Under the pieces are notes generated by a model. That model saw nothing but the letters and a program-made list of their open reading frames with translations. It had not been told where the DNA came from and did no database searches. Positions 19,001 through 27,506 of a stretch of 64,000 bases of DNA are shown in pieces. The DNA is taken from the IMG/VR virus record IMGVR_UViG_3300010297_000002, positions 1 to 64,000 of that record, one strand, 5' to 3'. Origin of the DNA: a virus. Each line of letters opens with the position of its first letter. Position 1 is the stretch's first letter. A program made the translations under genes and the position numbers.

Positions 19001-19747
19001 CAGATGGGCGGGGAAGACGTGAGTAACACAGCACAGTCTTCCAATAATGAGTACGACTTCGGTACTGATACTTGGTCGGCTTCCACAGCGTTATCAGATC
19101 CAGTTACTCGGGCAATAGGTGTGGGGTTAGACACTTCCTTTGGGTGTCTGTTCGGAGGAGAGTTTGACTTGGGCAATGACCCGGTTCTCACTTTTGACGG
19201 TTCTACATTTAATACCGCCGCTACTGATTTAACTGCTATTAATGGAGACATCTCAGCTACTCGTGCTTCGATGGCTGGTGAGCTCTCGGATACCGATGTA
19301 GTCTGTTTTGGAGGCGGTATTGAATCTGCAACATACCAGAACGAAGTATTCACCATTGAATTCGCAGCGAATAAATTAAGTGTTGTCGGGGTAACTACCC
19401 TTGCGACGACTTTAACAAGTTCCGCAGGATTCTCAACTGCATTTTCTCTAGCTACCGATTTTATGAATTTCGCTGGAGGCAAGGATGGTGCAGTGACTTA
19501 TTATCGTTCTCATGATAAAGTAGATATCTCAACTCCGACTACAACTGCGGCAATGCCGATACCGGTGACGGGTATTGCGGATCTTTCTTCTGCGGTAATT
19601 AATGGAGAGGGTGTGCTGTTCGCAGGAACCACCATCGACGGTGATGCTCTTGGCGACGTTTTAATTTATAATGAAAATGATGATACTTGGAGAACGGAGA
19701 CCAAGATGCTGGTAGCTCTGAAAGGAACTTCGGCATTCTCGAGATAA
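16037..19747 (+). CDS. Large tail fibre with C-terminal kelch-like propeller
   Basis: 1236 residues. The N-terminal 150 residues resemble a virion-attachment domain. The centre has the RYDHSQHYVSGGLNVDDF segment and, around 800-920, repeats of the form GGL..N..Gl.v..d common in fibre shafts. From about residue 931 to the end, four to six repeats of the type GYVAGGSYS... VAVYSYNDKSFSYL, MGGED... NEYDFGTDTWSA, CLFGGEF and FAGGKDG follow the kelch pattern, predicting a beta-propeller. A propeller at a fibre tip would be the receptor- or glycan-binding head. It is 11 bases after the preceding small protein. Confidence 0.72.
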   Translation: MSQVKIVVTPYDKVSFKPVKTLLSSEVNELQDIRKLEDIRTRQFASGDGPNGESFRVGIVDDENLKISRGFFVHLGETLYLDDDVVLPYDINLIDQGEQYRVVCRWRDVPIDSSQDSAILDTRVGPTSERVAKELTFCLERADTLYRVEENLVLLADANFTGSVTSPNPLTTTDLLDRRYDHSQHYVSGGLNVDDFDIVGTDARIVLTSGSLFYLQEFVQVQDTADLTFLVPLPSGTTGTSESRVLLYYTIEETAPDQFTAIPNYVAMTDEATLNEIPLRLYEVTLTASGVVPESINDVRAFEPVLRKVTSSRGAQSTLADFYALKPRPQTVPSLRVTINQGWYYLKGEYYYLSEQFQVHDPVFTAGNVRRDSVVITPDNVLTLYQGAETLATPNPPESTSIPDGSLRIYDVVIEQPTTQIVYPDDPANIAPGEIQDRRPIITALDAATDISVDNTGFSGVGSGGLSNTTEKSLQGYLEEIDGKFVSVDNDVASLGIVPQDSAPDIVNFDGTSKSLEIGHDPYTGINNDNTTKVGISVIKDPLNSNRVLIQNTWDEDMRLITSPVVLDSSYHTHAGIGDLEKGAEINFRETLMDFSDQNFTRASEFVLTDASASKFIRIAAAGSVPAHFALRLDPSGGIEFGVDGYKIDASGFQAQFDTTRAIRTDANGAGVYINAITSGLEFIDDGTLTNHSYLALKIADEFTIVGGALTLNLSSTGGLLVDGANELRANTDWPIHVNGTNQIALRYQDVAPTPTNESYLEARADSGTPSEFYLGLKVAPLRGLGAFNDGSKNLLSMLIEAPFSFSGSGGLQLDLNSTYFSINGSDQLDFDPSGLADGQSIIENLGTLSVNVDTNYSLTIDPTNGLRVVVNATGGLEDTGSGLQANLEPTNPSLEIKGGGELGARIDADGGLEVNADGIRIAGYADSNSVASGYVAGGSYSTSGPNENLNPSVAVYSYNDKSFSYLADPADPGYIYGVLFGIDTKAYQMGGEDVSNTAQSSNNEYDFGTDTWSASTALSDPVTRAIGVGLDTSFGCLFGGEFDLGNDPVLTFDGSTFNTAATDLTAINGDISATRASMAGELSDTDVVCFGGGIESATYQNEVFTIEFAANKLSVVGVTTLATTLTSSAGFSTAFSLATDFMNFAGGKDGAVTYYRSHDKVDISTPTTTAAMPIPVTGIADLSSAVINGEGVLFAGTTIDGDALGDVLIYNENDDTWRTETKMLVALKGTSAFSR

Positions 19748-19748
19748 A

Positions 19749-20399
19749 ATGAATTGTGAGACCACGGAGATTATTCAAAGCGTAAAGAAGGATTGTGAAG
19801 AGTACTTAGATCAGACATTAGATCATCTTCCAAATCTTCATTCTGAGTTCCAGATCGATAATTTTGTTCTGGCCAAAGACGCTTATACCGGATTCGGTAT
19901 GTACAAGAAGGCCCAGCGAGAACTATCCCGCCGGGTCTCAGTTCTTCAAGACCTTTTCATTAATCTAGAGATGGCTCAGGCCGAGTTAGAGGTTCTGCAG
20001 GAGGAACTGGAAGACGGTGGACTAACCCCCGCTCGTGAAAAACTCAAGCAGGTCGAAATTAAAAAAGCTGATCTTAAGGTTTCTAGAATTAAATCAAATA
20101 TCAAGGATGTACACAAAGAGTACAAAGCTGTTCTCAGGAGTTACAAACCTCTTCATCTAGAGTTCAAAGATGCTGACCTGGAAGAAGAGGAATTGAAGTA
20201 TTGGTTTGAGCACTATAAGGTAAAGGTTCTTAGGGCCCTTCGCTATAAGGGTCTTATGGAAGCCGAAGCGGTTATGGATGGGTTGGATGATGTCTTTAGG
20301 GAGCGGCTCATAATAGAGGTTAGGTCTTTTCTGAGTAGAACTCTACCAGAAGAGCAGTTCGTTAAAGCTAAGAAATTATTGGAGTCTAGAAATGCCTAA
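19749..20399 (+). CDS. Coiled-coil protein, possible fibre chaperone
   Basis: 216 residues, almost all helical. Residues 65-135 form a continuous charged coil (LEMAQAELEVLQEELEDG, then KLKQVEIKKADLK). No signal peptide or membrane segment is visible. It begins one base after the propeller fibre and its end overlaps the next fibre gene by eight bases, a placement typical of fibre-assembly chaperones. No family is recognised, so that role is only inferred. Confidence 0.65.
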   Translation: MNCETTEIIQSVKKDCEEYLDQTLDHLPNLHSEFQIDNFVLAKDAYTGFGMYKKAQRELSRRVSVLQDLFINLEMAQAELEVLQEELEDGGLTPAREKLKQVEIKKADLKVSRIKSNIKDVHKEYKAVLRSYKPLHLEFKDADLEEEELKYWFEHYKVKVLRALRYKGLMEAEAVMDGLDDVFRERLIIEVRSFLSRTLPEEQFVKAKKLLESRNA

Positions 20400-21960
20400 T
20401 ACACAAAGAATTATGTTTAGTCCTGTGAAGAGAAGGTCTGTATCTCTTAGTCCTAACCCGACTGGAGATTCTTATCATGGAAGGCTACTTCACACTGGTT
20501 TAATCAGTCAGGTGGACTCTTCAACCCAGTTTACTGCTCTAAACTCGAACATTCCCGGAAATGTTCCTCCTGGTGTGGATCTTTCGACCCCATTGGCAAG
20601 TAATCCTCCCCATATAAATCCGAAAGGGTTAACCTATGTTCTTCGAGTTGTGTCGGAGACGGGGGTAGCTAACGATCAGTACCATTTCCTAACCTCAGCC
20701 GTGAATTCAGGATCGAACACGATTGTTCAGGTCAATACAGCCTCGTTCACTTCAGCCATCGAAGGATCTCGTTTCGATATCCTGATGCCTATTGATGATG
20801 GTGTTCGCTACCAGGGGGAGGTTTCCTCTTACGTAGGTACAGATATTATCTGTCTGGGCGGGAATAACGTAAGTGAGTTAGGTCAGGTTCTCACAGATTC
20901 TACTTTTGATGTGATTGTTATGCGGGCAGATCAGACTTATGAAAGAAAACTGGTTACTGGATTGGCTTTCACAAATAATACTTCTGCTGTCACGATCACC
21001 GTGGACTCTGCTTTCACTACGATCACTCCTTCATCGGGAGATCTAGTGATCATTAAATCCACGCTCTGGTCCAGTTTCTGTAATCCTAACCCAGATGCGG
21101 ATTCTGCTTTATCTACTTCTTTCTTCGATACAGGAAACGCAGCTTTTGTTCAGAGCCCGATGTTTGACTACGAGATGACTCACTCAACCGGTGAGTTTCA
21201 ATGGTTTGGGAATACGATTTTTGGAGTAAGTGATGCTGGAGAGGTGTCTGTCGGGGCTTACAATGGTGGGAACCTCAATGATGACAAGGGTGACTATTCT
21301 ACTTCTCTTCCTAATATTCCTTATGCGGTTAATCTGAAGGTCGGCGGTACAGCCCTCGGTTCAGTTAATTTCATAACCGAGGAGCAGGCCGAGATCCTGA
21401 CTTCAGGATCTCAAGATGCGACCTCACTTCATAATCACGACAGTCGTTACTATTTGAAGTCGGAGACCTATAACCAGTCTGAGTTTAATGCAGGTACTTC
21501 TGCGAATCCAGGAACCGGTGTACTAGATCCCAGGTATTACACTAAGACAGAGGTGTACACTAAGACAGAGGCTTCGAATCTTTTCTTAACCAAGAGTGCT
21601 AATCTTTCCGATTTGGGTAATACTGCCACAGCCAGAAACAACTTGAGTGTCTATTCCAAGACGGAGATTGATAACCAGATAAAAGAGATTCCAATCTTTT
21701 TATATACTTTTTTAAATGTTGCATACACGAATTCACAAGCAACTCGAGACAGGTTACAGCTAGTTCACCCAGCTTCTTTATACAAGGAGGGGCAAAAGGC
21801 TATTGTAAGGCTCCATTTTCAATATGGTATGGCTATTGGTGCAGGCCTTCTGCTAGACTTCGGTCATTACTTTTGGGTACAGGGCGGTGTCTGGAGGATT
21901 GATACAGTAACTATGGAAGCGGCGATGCCGGGTTACGTTAACCAGTTAAATTTTGTCTGA
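20392..21960 (+). CDS. Tail fibre protein
   Basis: 522 residues. The N-terminal half is beta-rich and not recognised. From about residue 346 it contains the fibre-shaft motif SLHNHDSRYYLKSETY, followed by DPRYYTKTEVYTKTEASNLF and NLSDLGNTATARNNLSVYSK. These repeats (Y-x-K-x-E-x and NLSDL..TATAR..L) are widespread in phage tail fibres. The last 90 residues form a compact domain that may be the receptor-binding tip. Its start lies inside the previous gene (eight-base overlap) and its stop is one base before the oxygenase ATG. Confidence 0.75.
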   Translation: MPNTQRIMFSPVKRRSVSLSPNPTGDSYHGRLLHTGLISQVDSSTQFTALNSNIPGNVPPGVDLSTPLASNPPHINPKGLTYVLRVVSETGVANDQYHFLTSAVNSGSNTIVQVNTASFTSAIEGSRFDILMPIDDGVRYQGEVSSYVGTDIICLGGNNVSELGQVLTDSTFDVIVMRADQTYERKLVTGLAFTNNTSAVTITVDSAFTTITPSSGDLVIIKSTLWSSFCNPNPDADSALSTSFFDTGNAAFVQSPMFDYEMTHSTGEFQWFGNTIFGVSDAGEVSVGAYNGGNLNDDKGDYSTSLPNIPYAVNLKVGGTALGSVNFITEEQAEILTSGSQDATSLHNHDSRYYLKSETYNQSEFNAGTSANPGTGVLDPRYYTKTEVYTKTEASNLFLTKSANLSDLGNTATARNNLSVYSKTEIDNQIKEIPIFLYTFLNVAYTNSQATRDRLQLVHPASLYKEGQKAIVRLHFQYGMAIGAGLLLDFGHYFWVQGGVWRIDTVTMEAAMPGYVNQLNFV

Positions 21961-21961
21961 T

Positions 21962-22477
21962 ATGGATATTAGAACTTTTGAAATATTTCCAGGAGTCGCG
22001 GTACACGAGAACTTTGTTCCCAATGTTTCGGACATTGTCCAGTATCTTTTCGATAATGAACAGAGCCTGAACTTTATTGCCCGCACGGGTAAGTACAAAG
22101 TGAAAACGGTGGGAGTAGAGTCTAAGGTCAGCTCTCTTCTCAAAGACGACATTCCTGCAGAGCTTAAGGAGATGATTTTTGCGGGCCTTCCCGAGAGGCA
22201 CCGCCTCTTTCATCATGATATTCAGATTCAGAGATATACTAGGGGAGGTTCTATAACGATTCATAAAGAGGCCTCTTCTTATAGCGAACTACATTTATTT
22301 AATTTGTATTCTGATCCTGAAGCCGGGGACGGCCTAACAGTCTATGATAGAGATTCAGACCAGTGGCATTTCATTGAAGATCGTCCGGGCAATTTTATTG
22401 AGTTCGGCACAGATATTTATCATTGTATTAAGGAAATTAAATCTGATTTACGGTATTCTATGGTGGTTGGATTTTAA
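21962..22477 (+). CDS. 2-oxoglutarate/Fe(II)-dependent oxygenase
   Basis: 171 residues from ATG 21962; an in-frame TTG nine bases earlier is possible. The C-terminal half has the double-stranded beta-helix layout of prolyl-hydroxylase-like enzymes: IQRYTRGGSITIHKE with H101 and E103 as a variant H-x-E metal pair, distal H154 in DIYHCIKEI, and R164 (LRYSMVVGF) ten residues later, where the 2-oxoglutarate carboxylate is held. Such enzymes hydroxylate or demethylate proteins, bases or small molecules. Its place right after a fibre gene suggests a virion protein as substrate, but that is inference. Asp is more usual than Glu at the second metal ligand. Confidence 0.65.
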   Translation: MDIRTFEIFPGVAVHENFVPNVSDIVQYLFDNEQSLNFIARTGKYKVKTVGVESKVSSLLKDDIPAELKEMIFAGLPERHRLFHHDIQIQRYTRGGSITIHKEASSYSELHLFNLYSDPEAGDGLTVYDRDSDQWHFIEDRPGNFIEFGTDIYHCIKEIKSDLRYSMVVGF

Positions 22478-22488
22478 AGGGACTTGTT

Positions 22489-23085
22489 ATGTTTGCTATT
22501 TTTGATAAGAGAGATGGAAGTTTTTTAGCTTGTTTAGAGGAACTACACGAACACCATAATGAGCAGAATTACCTCATTAAGAAGCTTCCTGAGGATTTCG
22601 ATGCGGAAGATTCAGTCTATGTCGGTGATTTTTACAAGGGGAAGATCATTGATAAGTCAGAGAATCCTAACGTCTTGCGAGAGGAGCATCTTAAGTTCTC
22701 TACGACTATTCAGATTCAAGAAGAGTATTCGCTTCATAAGCAGTTAAACATCATAATTGAGCAGTTGGATGCTTTAGATAATTCAATTAAAACCGATGAT
22801 TTCAAGAAGATGTCTAAGTACCTTAAAGCAGCTCGAAATGAGTACAAGACCCGTAGGAAGGGTTATGTGGAGAGTCAGGATACCATCTTCATTAATGAGG
22901 TCGGCGAGGAGGAAGGCACCCACAGATCTGCGGACGATGCTCTCACTCGTGAAGAACTGAAGAAGGCTTTCGATTCCTCGGAGGATTACGTAGTCTCCTA
23001 CAAGGCCTCTCCGAACGTCCCCATCAAACTCAAGCCTAAAGAAGTCAAAAAGATTAAATTAAACGAGCCTGTGAAGAGTAAATGA
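22489..23085 (+). CDS. Unknown protein
   Basis: 198 residues, not recognised. A clear ribosome site (AAGGGA) precedes the ATG. Residues 1-55 look like a small alpha/beta fold (FAIFDKRDGSFLACLEEL). Residues 65-125 are helical and charged, and the C terminus ends in a basic tail (KLKPKEVKKIKLNEPVKSK). Its stop overlaps the helicase start by four bases (ATGA), so it is translationally coupled to a replication or repair gene, while its upstream side belongs to the fibre region. Confidence 0.65.
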   Translation: MFAIFDKRDGSFLACLEELHEHHNEQNYLIKKLPEDFDAEDSVYVGDFYKGKIIDKSENPNVLREEHLKFSTTIQIQEEYSLHKQLNIIIEQLDALDNSIKTDDFKKMSKYLKAARNEYKTRRKGYVESQDTIFINEVGEEEGTHRSADDALTREELKKAFDSSEDYVVSYKASPNVPIKLKPKEVKKIKLNEPVKSK

Positions 23086-24773
23086 CATTACTAGACGATC
23101 TTAGAACAGGTCGGAAGGATGTCAGCTCGCTCCAGATTCCTCATCTGAAAGAAGGGATCAGCCTTTTCGACTACCAAAAAATTGCCGTAGCGGCCTTCCT
23201 TTCCCACAGGAAACTAATTCTGTATGATCAGATGGGGTTTGGGAAGACTTGCATGTCTTTCGCTTCTTATGTGATTCTTAAGCAGAAGATCCCCGATCTT
23301 AAATTGATTTATGCCACGGTTAAGTCGGGTATCTACCAAGCAGAGACAGAATTTAATACCTTCTTTGATGGATTTAAGACCATAGTAGTTCGGTCCGATG
23401 GTTGGACTAAGCTTCGCCGGGAGAAGATCTACATGAAGGGCGAGCATGATTGCTATTTCATGGGACACCGCAGGATGGTTCTAGATGCCAAGTGGATCGC
23501 AAAGTGCCTCAGCCCCTGCGTGATCGTGCTGGACGAGTCTAATTATTTCAAAGGACTGGATTCAAAGGCTCATAAAGTCGCGGCCCAACTTCGTGACATC
23601 GTTCCTTATATGTGGCAGCTTACAGCAGATCCCATCGAGAATAGTATTAAGGATGCCTATGGGTTGATGGATCTGGTAGATACTACTCTTTACGGTGATT
23701 TCGAGCAATTTAAGCAGGAATTCTGCATCGTTAAGAAAACTCGGATACCTAAGCCCGCAAAATGGAAATCTCCTGGGTTTATGGAGATTGACTCGGTTGT
23801 GGCTTATAAGAACAAAGATGAATTTAGAAGACGATTTGATCTGGCCGCCCTCGGACGTACTCGAAAAGATGTTCAGAATGAGCTCCCGGATCTTAAGGTT
23901 CGTAATCTTGAAGTTGAGCTTCCTCGAAAAGATAAAAAGATCTACGATGAGATCGAGGAAGGTTTGCTTTCTAATCTTCGTGGTTACGAGAAGTTGAAGG
24001 ATCACTCTTCCAGTGAGGGTGCTTATCTCGAGAACATGATTCGTTGTCAGCAGATTTTAGGGTGTCCTACTGAAGTAATGGGGACTCTGGTCCAAAGCCT
24101 CAACGATGTTCGAGAGAGATCTCAGGAGCTTACAGTGAAGAAGCTCCAGCAATTACAAGAAGATTCCGAAGAGGACTATATTCCTAATGAATATGATTTC
24201 AGGTTCGCGGAGCACTGGGACGATCGATTCAAGTACATTTCATCTCTTCTAGCGAATTACACCATGGAGACCACAGCCAAGTGTGAGGAGATCAAGCGTC
24301 TTCTTCAGGACGAGCTTCCTGGAGAGAAGGTGATCATATTCAGTTCCTTTCTTAAGGTTATCGATTACCTCGAACCGCGTTTAGATGACTGGAAGCCGCT
24401 GAGAATTACGGGGGCCGAGAATGCCCAGGTTCGTGAAAAGAATCGTCGGCAGTTTGTGGAGTCTGAGGATCGTAATGTTCTTTTGGTAACTACAGCCGCT
24501 CTTCGAGGATTGAACCTGCAGCGAGCTTCTTGTATTATTTGTCACGATATACCGATGACCTGGGGCAAGCTTCGTCAGTTAGTAGGTAGAATCATTCGAA
24601 CCGGGTCTCTTCATGAGATGGTGAATCTTATTATCTTGATTGCCAAGGGAACTATTGATCAAACTATTCATAAGAAATTGTACTCTACCCAGCAAGATGT
24701 TGAGCGTATTCTGGGAGATTTAGATAAGGATAAAATTGTGACAGGCGAAATGGTTCGGTCTCATCGCTTTTAA
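23082..24773 (+). CDS. SNF2-type superfamily 2 helicase/translocase
   Basis: 563 residues. The Q-like start LFDYQKIAV (near 27) is followed by Walker A GFGKT near 53 and the DExx box as IVLDES (about 148-153). Motif III is LTADPIEN near 180, motif V is LRGLNLQRA near 475, and motif VI is QLVGRIIRTGS near 499-509. This is the full set for an ATP-driven double-stranded DNA translocase of the SNF2/Rad54 branch; family members remodel DNA-protein complexes or restart forks. The core is short, without accessory domains. It heads the replication block, coupled to the gene before it. Confidence 0.88.
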   Translation: MTLLDDLRTGRKDVSSLQIPHLKEGISLFDYQKIAVAAFLSHRKLILYDQMGFGKTCMSFASYVILKQKIPDLKLIYATVKSGIYQAETEFNTFFDGFKTIVVRSDGWTKLRREKIYMKGEHDCYFMGHRRMVLDAKWIAKCLSPCVIVLDESNYFKGLDSKAHKVAAQLRDIVPYMWQLTADPIENSIKDAYGLMDLVDTTLYGDFEQFKQEFCIVKKTRIPKPAKWKSPGFMEIDSVVAYKNKDEFRRRFDLAALGRTRKDVQNELPDLKVRNLEVELPRKDKKIYDEIEEGLLSNLRGYEKLKDHSSSEGAYLENMIRCQQILGCPTEVMGTLVQSLNDVRERSQELTVKKLQQLQEDSEEDYIPNEYDFRFAEHWDDRFKYISSLLANYTMETTAKCEEIKRLLQDELPGEKVIIFSSFLKVIDYLEPRLDDWKPLRITGAENAQVREKNRRQFVESEDRNVLLVTTAALRGLNLQRASCIICHDIPMTWGKLRQLVGRIIRTGSLHEMVNLIILIAKGTIDQTIHKKLYSTQQDVERILGDLDKDKIVTGEMVRSHRF

Positions 24774-24789
24774 TTGTATCGAATTCGAG

Positions 24790-24795
24790 TAATAT
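24790..24795 (+). promoter_or_regulatory. Possible promoter -10 box (TAATAT)
   Basis: TAATATAGG lies seven bases before the ATG at 24803, and the same nine bases occur in the gap before the gene at 57414. If it is a -10 box, the transcript would start at or within a base or two of the ATG, giving a leaderless message. No convincing -35 was found 17 bases upstream, so support is weak. Confidence 0.25.
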
Positions 24796-24802
24796 AGGCT
24801 CT

Positions 24803-25411
24803 ATGAAAGTTAACATTCCCGGTTTCACTCAAAAAGAATCCTGTAAGACCTGTCCAGGAGAAATTAGAAAGAAGGTCAACGGTAAGGTTTCCACCAAGTA
24901 CTGTTATTGTCTTGGGATGGAGATAGCTTATCGGATGCTCGGCGATAGTCTTTATCCTCATTTTGATCCCAGTTCTGAGAAGATTAAAGCGGTTTTAGCC
25001 AGTGATGGTTTTCAATCGAAGAAGCTTTTTATTAAAGAGACCAAGAAGGATAATTTCAAGAAGGTCATGGCGACCTATGTTTTCCGTCATAGGCTTAAAA
25101 AGTTCATGATAACGGACTCTTATCGGATCATGGAGGCCTATCTAGGGTTAGATGAGGAGTACAAGACCTATCGTCAGATGATAGACTCCAACGATATGAT
25201 TGTGATACGCATGGGCGAGACTGAGCGGGATGTGAATCGTTTCGATGAGACTTTCAAACAGTTCTTGGTCTTAGCCGAGCTTAAAGAAGATTTGGTTCTT
25301 TGGCTGGTTTCTTCCCGTGGACCGCAAGATAAGTTCTATAAGAATTTTTATTCTTTACACTCCCAACCGTTTTTCTCGAACCCAATGCATTTCAAAGGAG
25401 CCCAATTATGA
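24803..25411 (+). CDS. Possible helicase-loader-like protein with Cys cluster
   Basis: 202 residues. The N terminus has a likely metal site, C-x2-C at residues 14-17 (SCKTCPG) and C-x-C near 33-35 (YCYCLG). The C-terminal half (DSYRIMEAYLGLDEEYKTY, then DMIVIRMGETE and LVLWLVSSRG) resembles the end of AAA+ DnaC/DnaI-type loaders: a Walker-B-like strand, then a W-x-V-SS-R element. No Walker A is present. Its ATGA overlap with the DnaB-like gene fits a loader. A degenerate ATPase or a novel adaptor are both possible. Confidence 0.5.
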   Translation: MKVNIPGFTQKESCKTCPGEIRKKVNGKVSTKYCYCLGMEIAYRMLGDSLYPHFDPSSEKIKAVLASDGFQSKKLFIKETKKDNFKKVMATYVFRHRLKKFMITDSYRIMEAYLGLDEEYKTYRQMIDSNDMIVIRMGETERDVNRFDETFKQFLVLAELKEDLVLWLVSSRGPQDKFYKNFYSLHSQPFFSNPMHFKGAQL

Positions 25412-26895
25412 GGATGGAGGAGCTCCAAATATTAAGAGGAGTGATTCGATTAGACACCGAGGCATCCTCGGATGAGCTTTTAGGGAATTACACTCAGTTG
25501 ATGGCCAAGAAGTTAGCTTTTTCTCCTGAGGTCGCCGATGTTCTCAACTTCGTTAGTGAGTACTATAAGTCTACTTCCGGGTTTCCTCAATACCGGGAGG
25601 TCGAGGATCACTTTAGGACTAAGAATAATTTCAATCTAGTTCGGAATTTGGAAACACTGAAAAAAGTTCAGAGACCGGACGAGCAGCAGTTTACTTACAA
25701 TCTAAAAAAGTATGCTCAGGATTATGAAACGGATCTGGTTCGTAAGGCTATGGAAGAGACCCTGAACTATATTTCTGAGAATAGGCCTAAGATCTCGATC
25801 AATGAGTCTCTGGCTGAGCAAGCTCTGAGCAAACTTAATGATCAGGTAGCCTCTCTGTACTCGAGGTCCCATGGGAATGTTTTCACTTCGGGGAATGTCG
25901 CGGATTATTACGCTAATTTTAAACTGAAGATGGAGGAATCCATGTATGATAATCAGTCCCAGGTAATACCTTCTGGAGTCTCAATTATAGACCAACACAT
26001 CAGTGGAATAGCCAAAGGTAATCTCGCTTTTTTGATCGGGTACGCAGGGTCCTTTAAGACCGGAGCCTGTATGAACTGGTGTATGGAGGCCATTCGCCTT
26101 GGGTACAACGTTCTTTATGTATCAATGGAGAATTCCGCTATCGAACTCACTAACCAGATTCTTTCCTGCCACGCATCGGATGCAGATTTGTTTGGACACC
26201 TCGGTATTCCTACACCGTCGCACACGGATATCGGCGATGGTAATGTAACGGAGGCTCAGCAGGAATTGATTGATACTGCTTACCAGGATTATATGATTAG
26301 ACAGCAGAATGGGGAGTACGGTCAGTTTTTTGTCCATCAGCCGGAAGTAGCCGAGGTTACTCTTTCTTATGTTCGGAATATTACTAACTTCTTCAACGCG
26401 AAGTGCGGTAATGAGTTGGACATGCTGGTAATCGATGCTCCTTACTTGATGACTCCAGAACTCTACAAGTCAGATTTTAGAGCAGCTCTGAACCAGATCA
26501 TCAGGTCTCTTAAGTTGTTCGCACAGTCTTTCAATAAGGGGGAAGGGTTGGCAGTCCTCTGTCCACACCAGATTAATCGTGATGGGCACGACCGGGCGTT
26601 AAAGAACAAGGATTTTATCTACGACCATAAGTGTATTGCAGATTTGAACGAGATTGAGAAGTCGGCGGATCTCGCAATGACTGTTTTTTCTGATAACGAG
26701 GATCTACGAGTTACGAACCAGGTTCTCGTTCAGTTTTTGAAGTCCCGTCACCATGGGGTCCCGAAGTACCAGAATTTCCCTATCTACGCAAACCTAGCGA
26801 CTCGTCGTTGGGGAAACTTGAACCTGGATAGTTCTGGTAATTACGAGGACCAGTTCGACTTCTCCCTCGAGGAGACATTTTTGGGAGAAGGTTAA
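25408..26895 (+). CDS. DnaB-like replicative helicase
   Basis: 495 residues. The N-terminal 170 residues are helical and correspond to the domain that contacts primase or loader. The RecA-fold ATPase begins near 185 (VIPSGVSIIDQHISG). Walker A is GYAGSFKTG at about 211-219, a hydrophobic strand with NVLYVSMEN lies near 233, and Walker B is LDMLVIDAP near 337. The late segment LVQFLKSRHHG (near 440) matches the region with the arginine finger of DnaB/T7 gp4 helicases. The enzyme unwinds the parental duplex on the lagging strand. It is embedded between the possible loader and the primase zinc finger. Confidence 0.88.
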   Translation: MRMEELQILRGVIRLDTEASSDELLGNYTQLMAKKLAFSPEVADVLNFVSEYYKSTSGFPQYREVEDHFRTKNNFNLVRNLETLKKVQRPDEQQFTYNLKKYAQDYETDLVRKAMEETLNYISENRPKISINESLAEQALSKLNDQVASLYSRSHGNVFTSGNVADYYANFKLKMEESMYDNQSQVIPSGVSIIDQHISGIAKGNLAFLIGYAGSFKTGACMNWCMEAIRLGYNVLYVSMENSAIELTNQILSCHASDADLFGHLGIPTPSHTDIGDGNVTEAQQELIDTAYQDYMIRQQNGEYGQFFVHQPEVAEVTLSYVRNITNFFNAKCGNELDMLVIDAPYLMTPELYKSDFRAALNQIIRSLKLFAQSFNKGEGLAVLCPHQINRDGHDRALKNKDFIYDHKCIADLNEIEKSADLAMTVFSDNEDLRVTNQVLVQFLKSRHHGVPKYQNFPIYANLATRRWGNLNLDSSGNYEDQFDFSLEETFLGEG

Positions 26896-27506
26896 TGGCT
26901 ACTCTCAGACAAAGAATACAAAGAGTAGCTAAGAATCTTTCCATGATGGATGCTTACCCTTATATTACCGGGAAGAGTATCCATGTCCTTGACAACCGGC
27001 CTAAGCAAGTCAAGTGTTATATCCATGGTTCGGATCGTAAGCCCTCAGCTCGTATCTTTACCGATGGTAAGATGTACTGCTTCACATGCCATGAGATGTT
27101 CGATTCATACTCGTTTAGTATGAAGTTCAGGAATATTCCTTTCAATGATTACCGAGCTGCGGATGAGCTTTTACAAGAGCTTGAGTCCAGGTTCAACCTC
27201 TTGTCCATTCCATTGGAAGAGGTTAAGGAAGACAAGAACGAATCTTGGGATAAAGTGGTCTCTTCGAACAAGAAGGAAGTCGAAGCCCAGGTCAAGGCCA
27301 GTTTGGATGAGGACAAACGATCTTTCATTAATAAGTGGGTCGATGTCAACGAAAAAGCGATTAACTGTTCTGACGAATGTAAACGGCAGAAAATATATGA
27401 GGGCCTGGATAAAGCCCTTGCTTATTCATCGGATCAGAAAGACTACTACGGTGGGTGGGATTTTCTGTTCAAATTAGAGAATTTACTTTGGGAAAATGAG
27501 AATTGA
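26895..27506 (+). CDS. DnaG-type CHC2 primase zinc-finger protein
   Basis: 203 residues, beginning in the stop of the helicase gene (TAATG). Residues about 36-75 carry a CHC2-type zinc ribbon: VKCYIHGSDRKPSARIF gives C-x2-H, then KMYCFTCHEMFD gives C-x2-C. In DnaG and T7 gp4 this ribbon reads the template for primer starts. The rest of the protein is helical and contains no TOPRIM motif, whereas cellular primases are around 600 residues. The catalytic part must be elsewhere: the next gene, another phage gene, or the host enzyme. Confidence 0.8.
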   Translation: MATLRQRIQRVAKNLSMMDAYPYITGKSIHVLDNRPKQVKCYIHGSDRKPSARIFTDGKMYCFTCHEMFDSYSFSMKFRNIPFNDYRAADELLQELESRFNLLSIPLEEVKEDKNESWDKVVSSNKKEVEAQVKASLDEDKRSFINKWVDVNEKAINCSDECKRQKIYEGLDKALAYSSDQKDYYGGWDFLFKLENLLWENEN

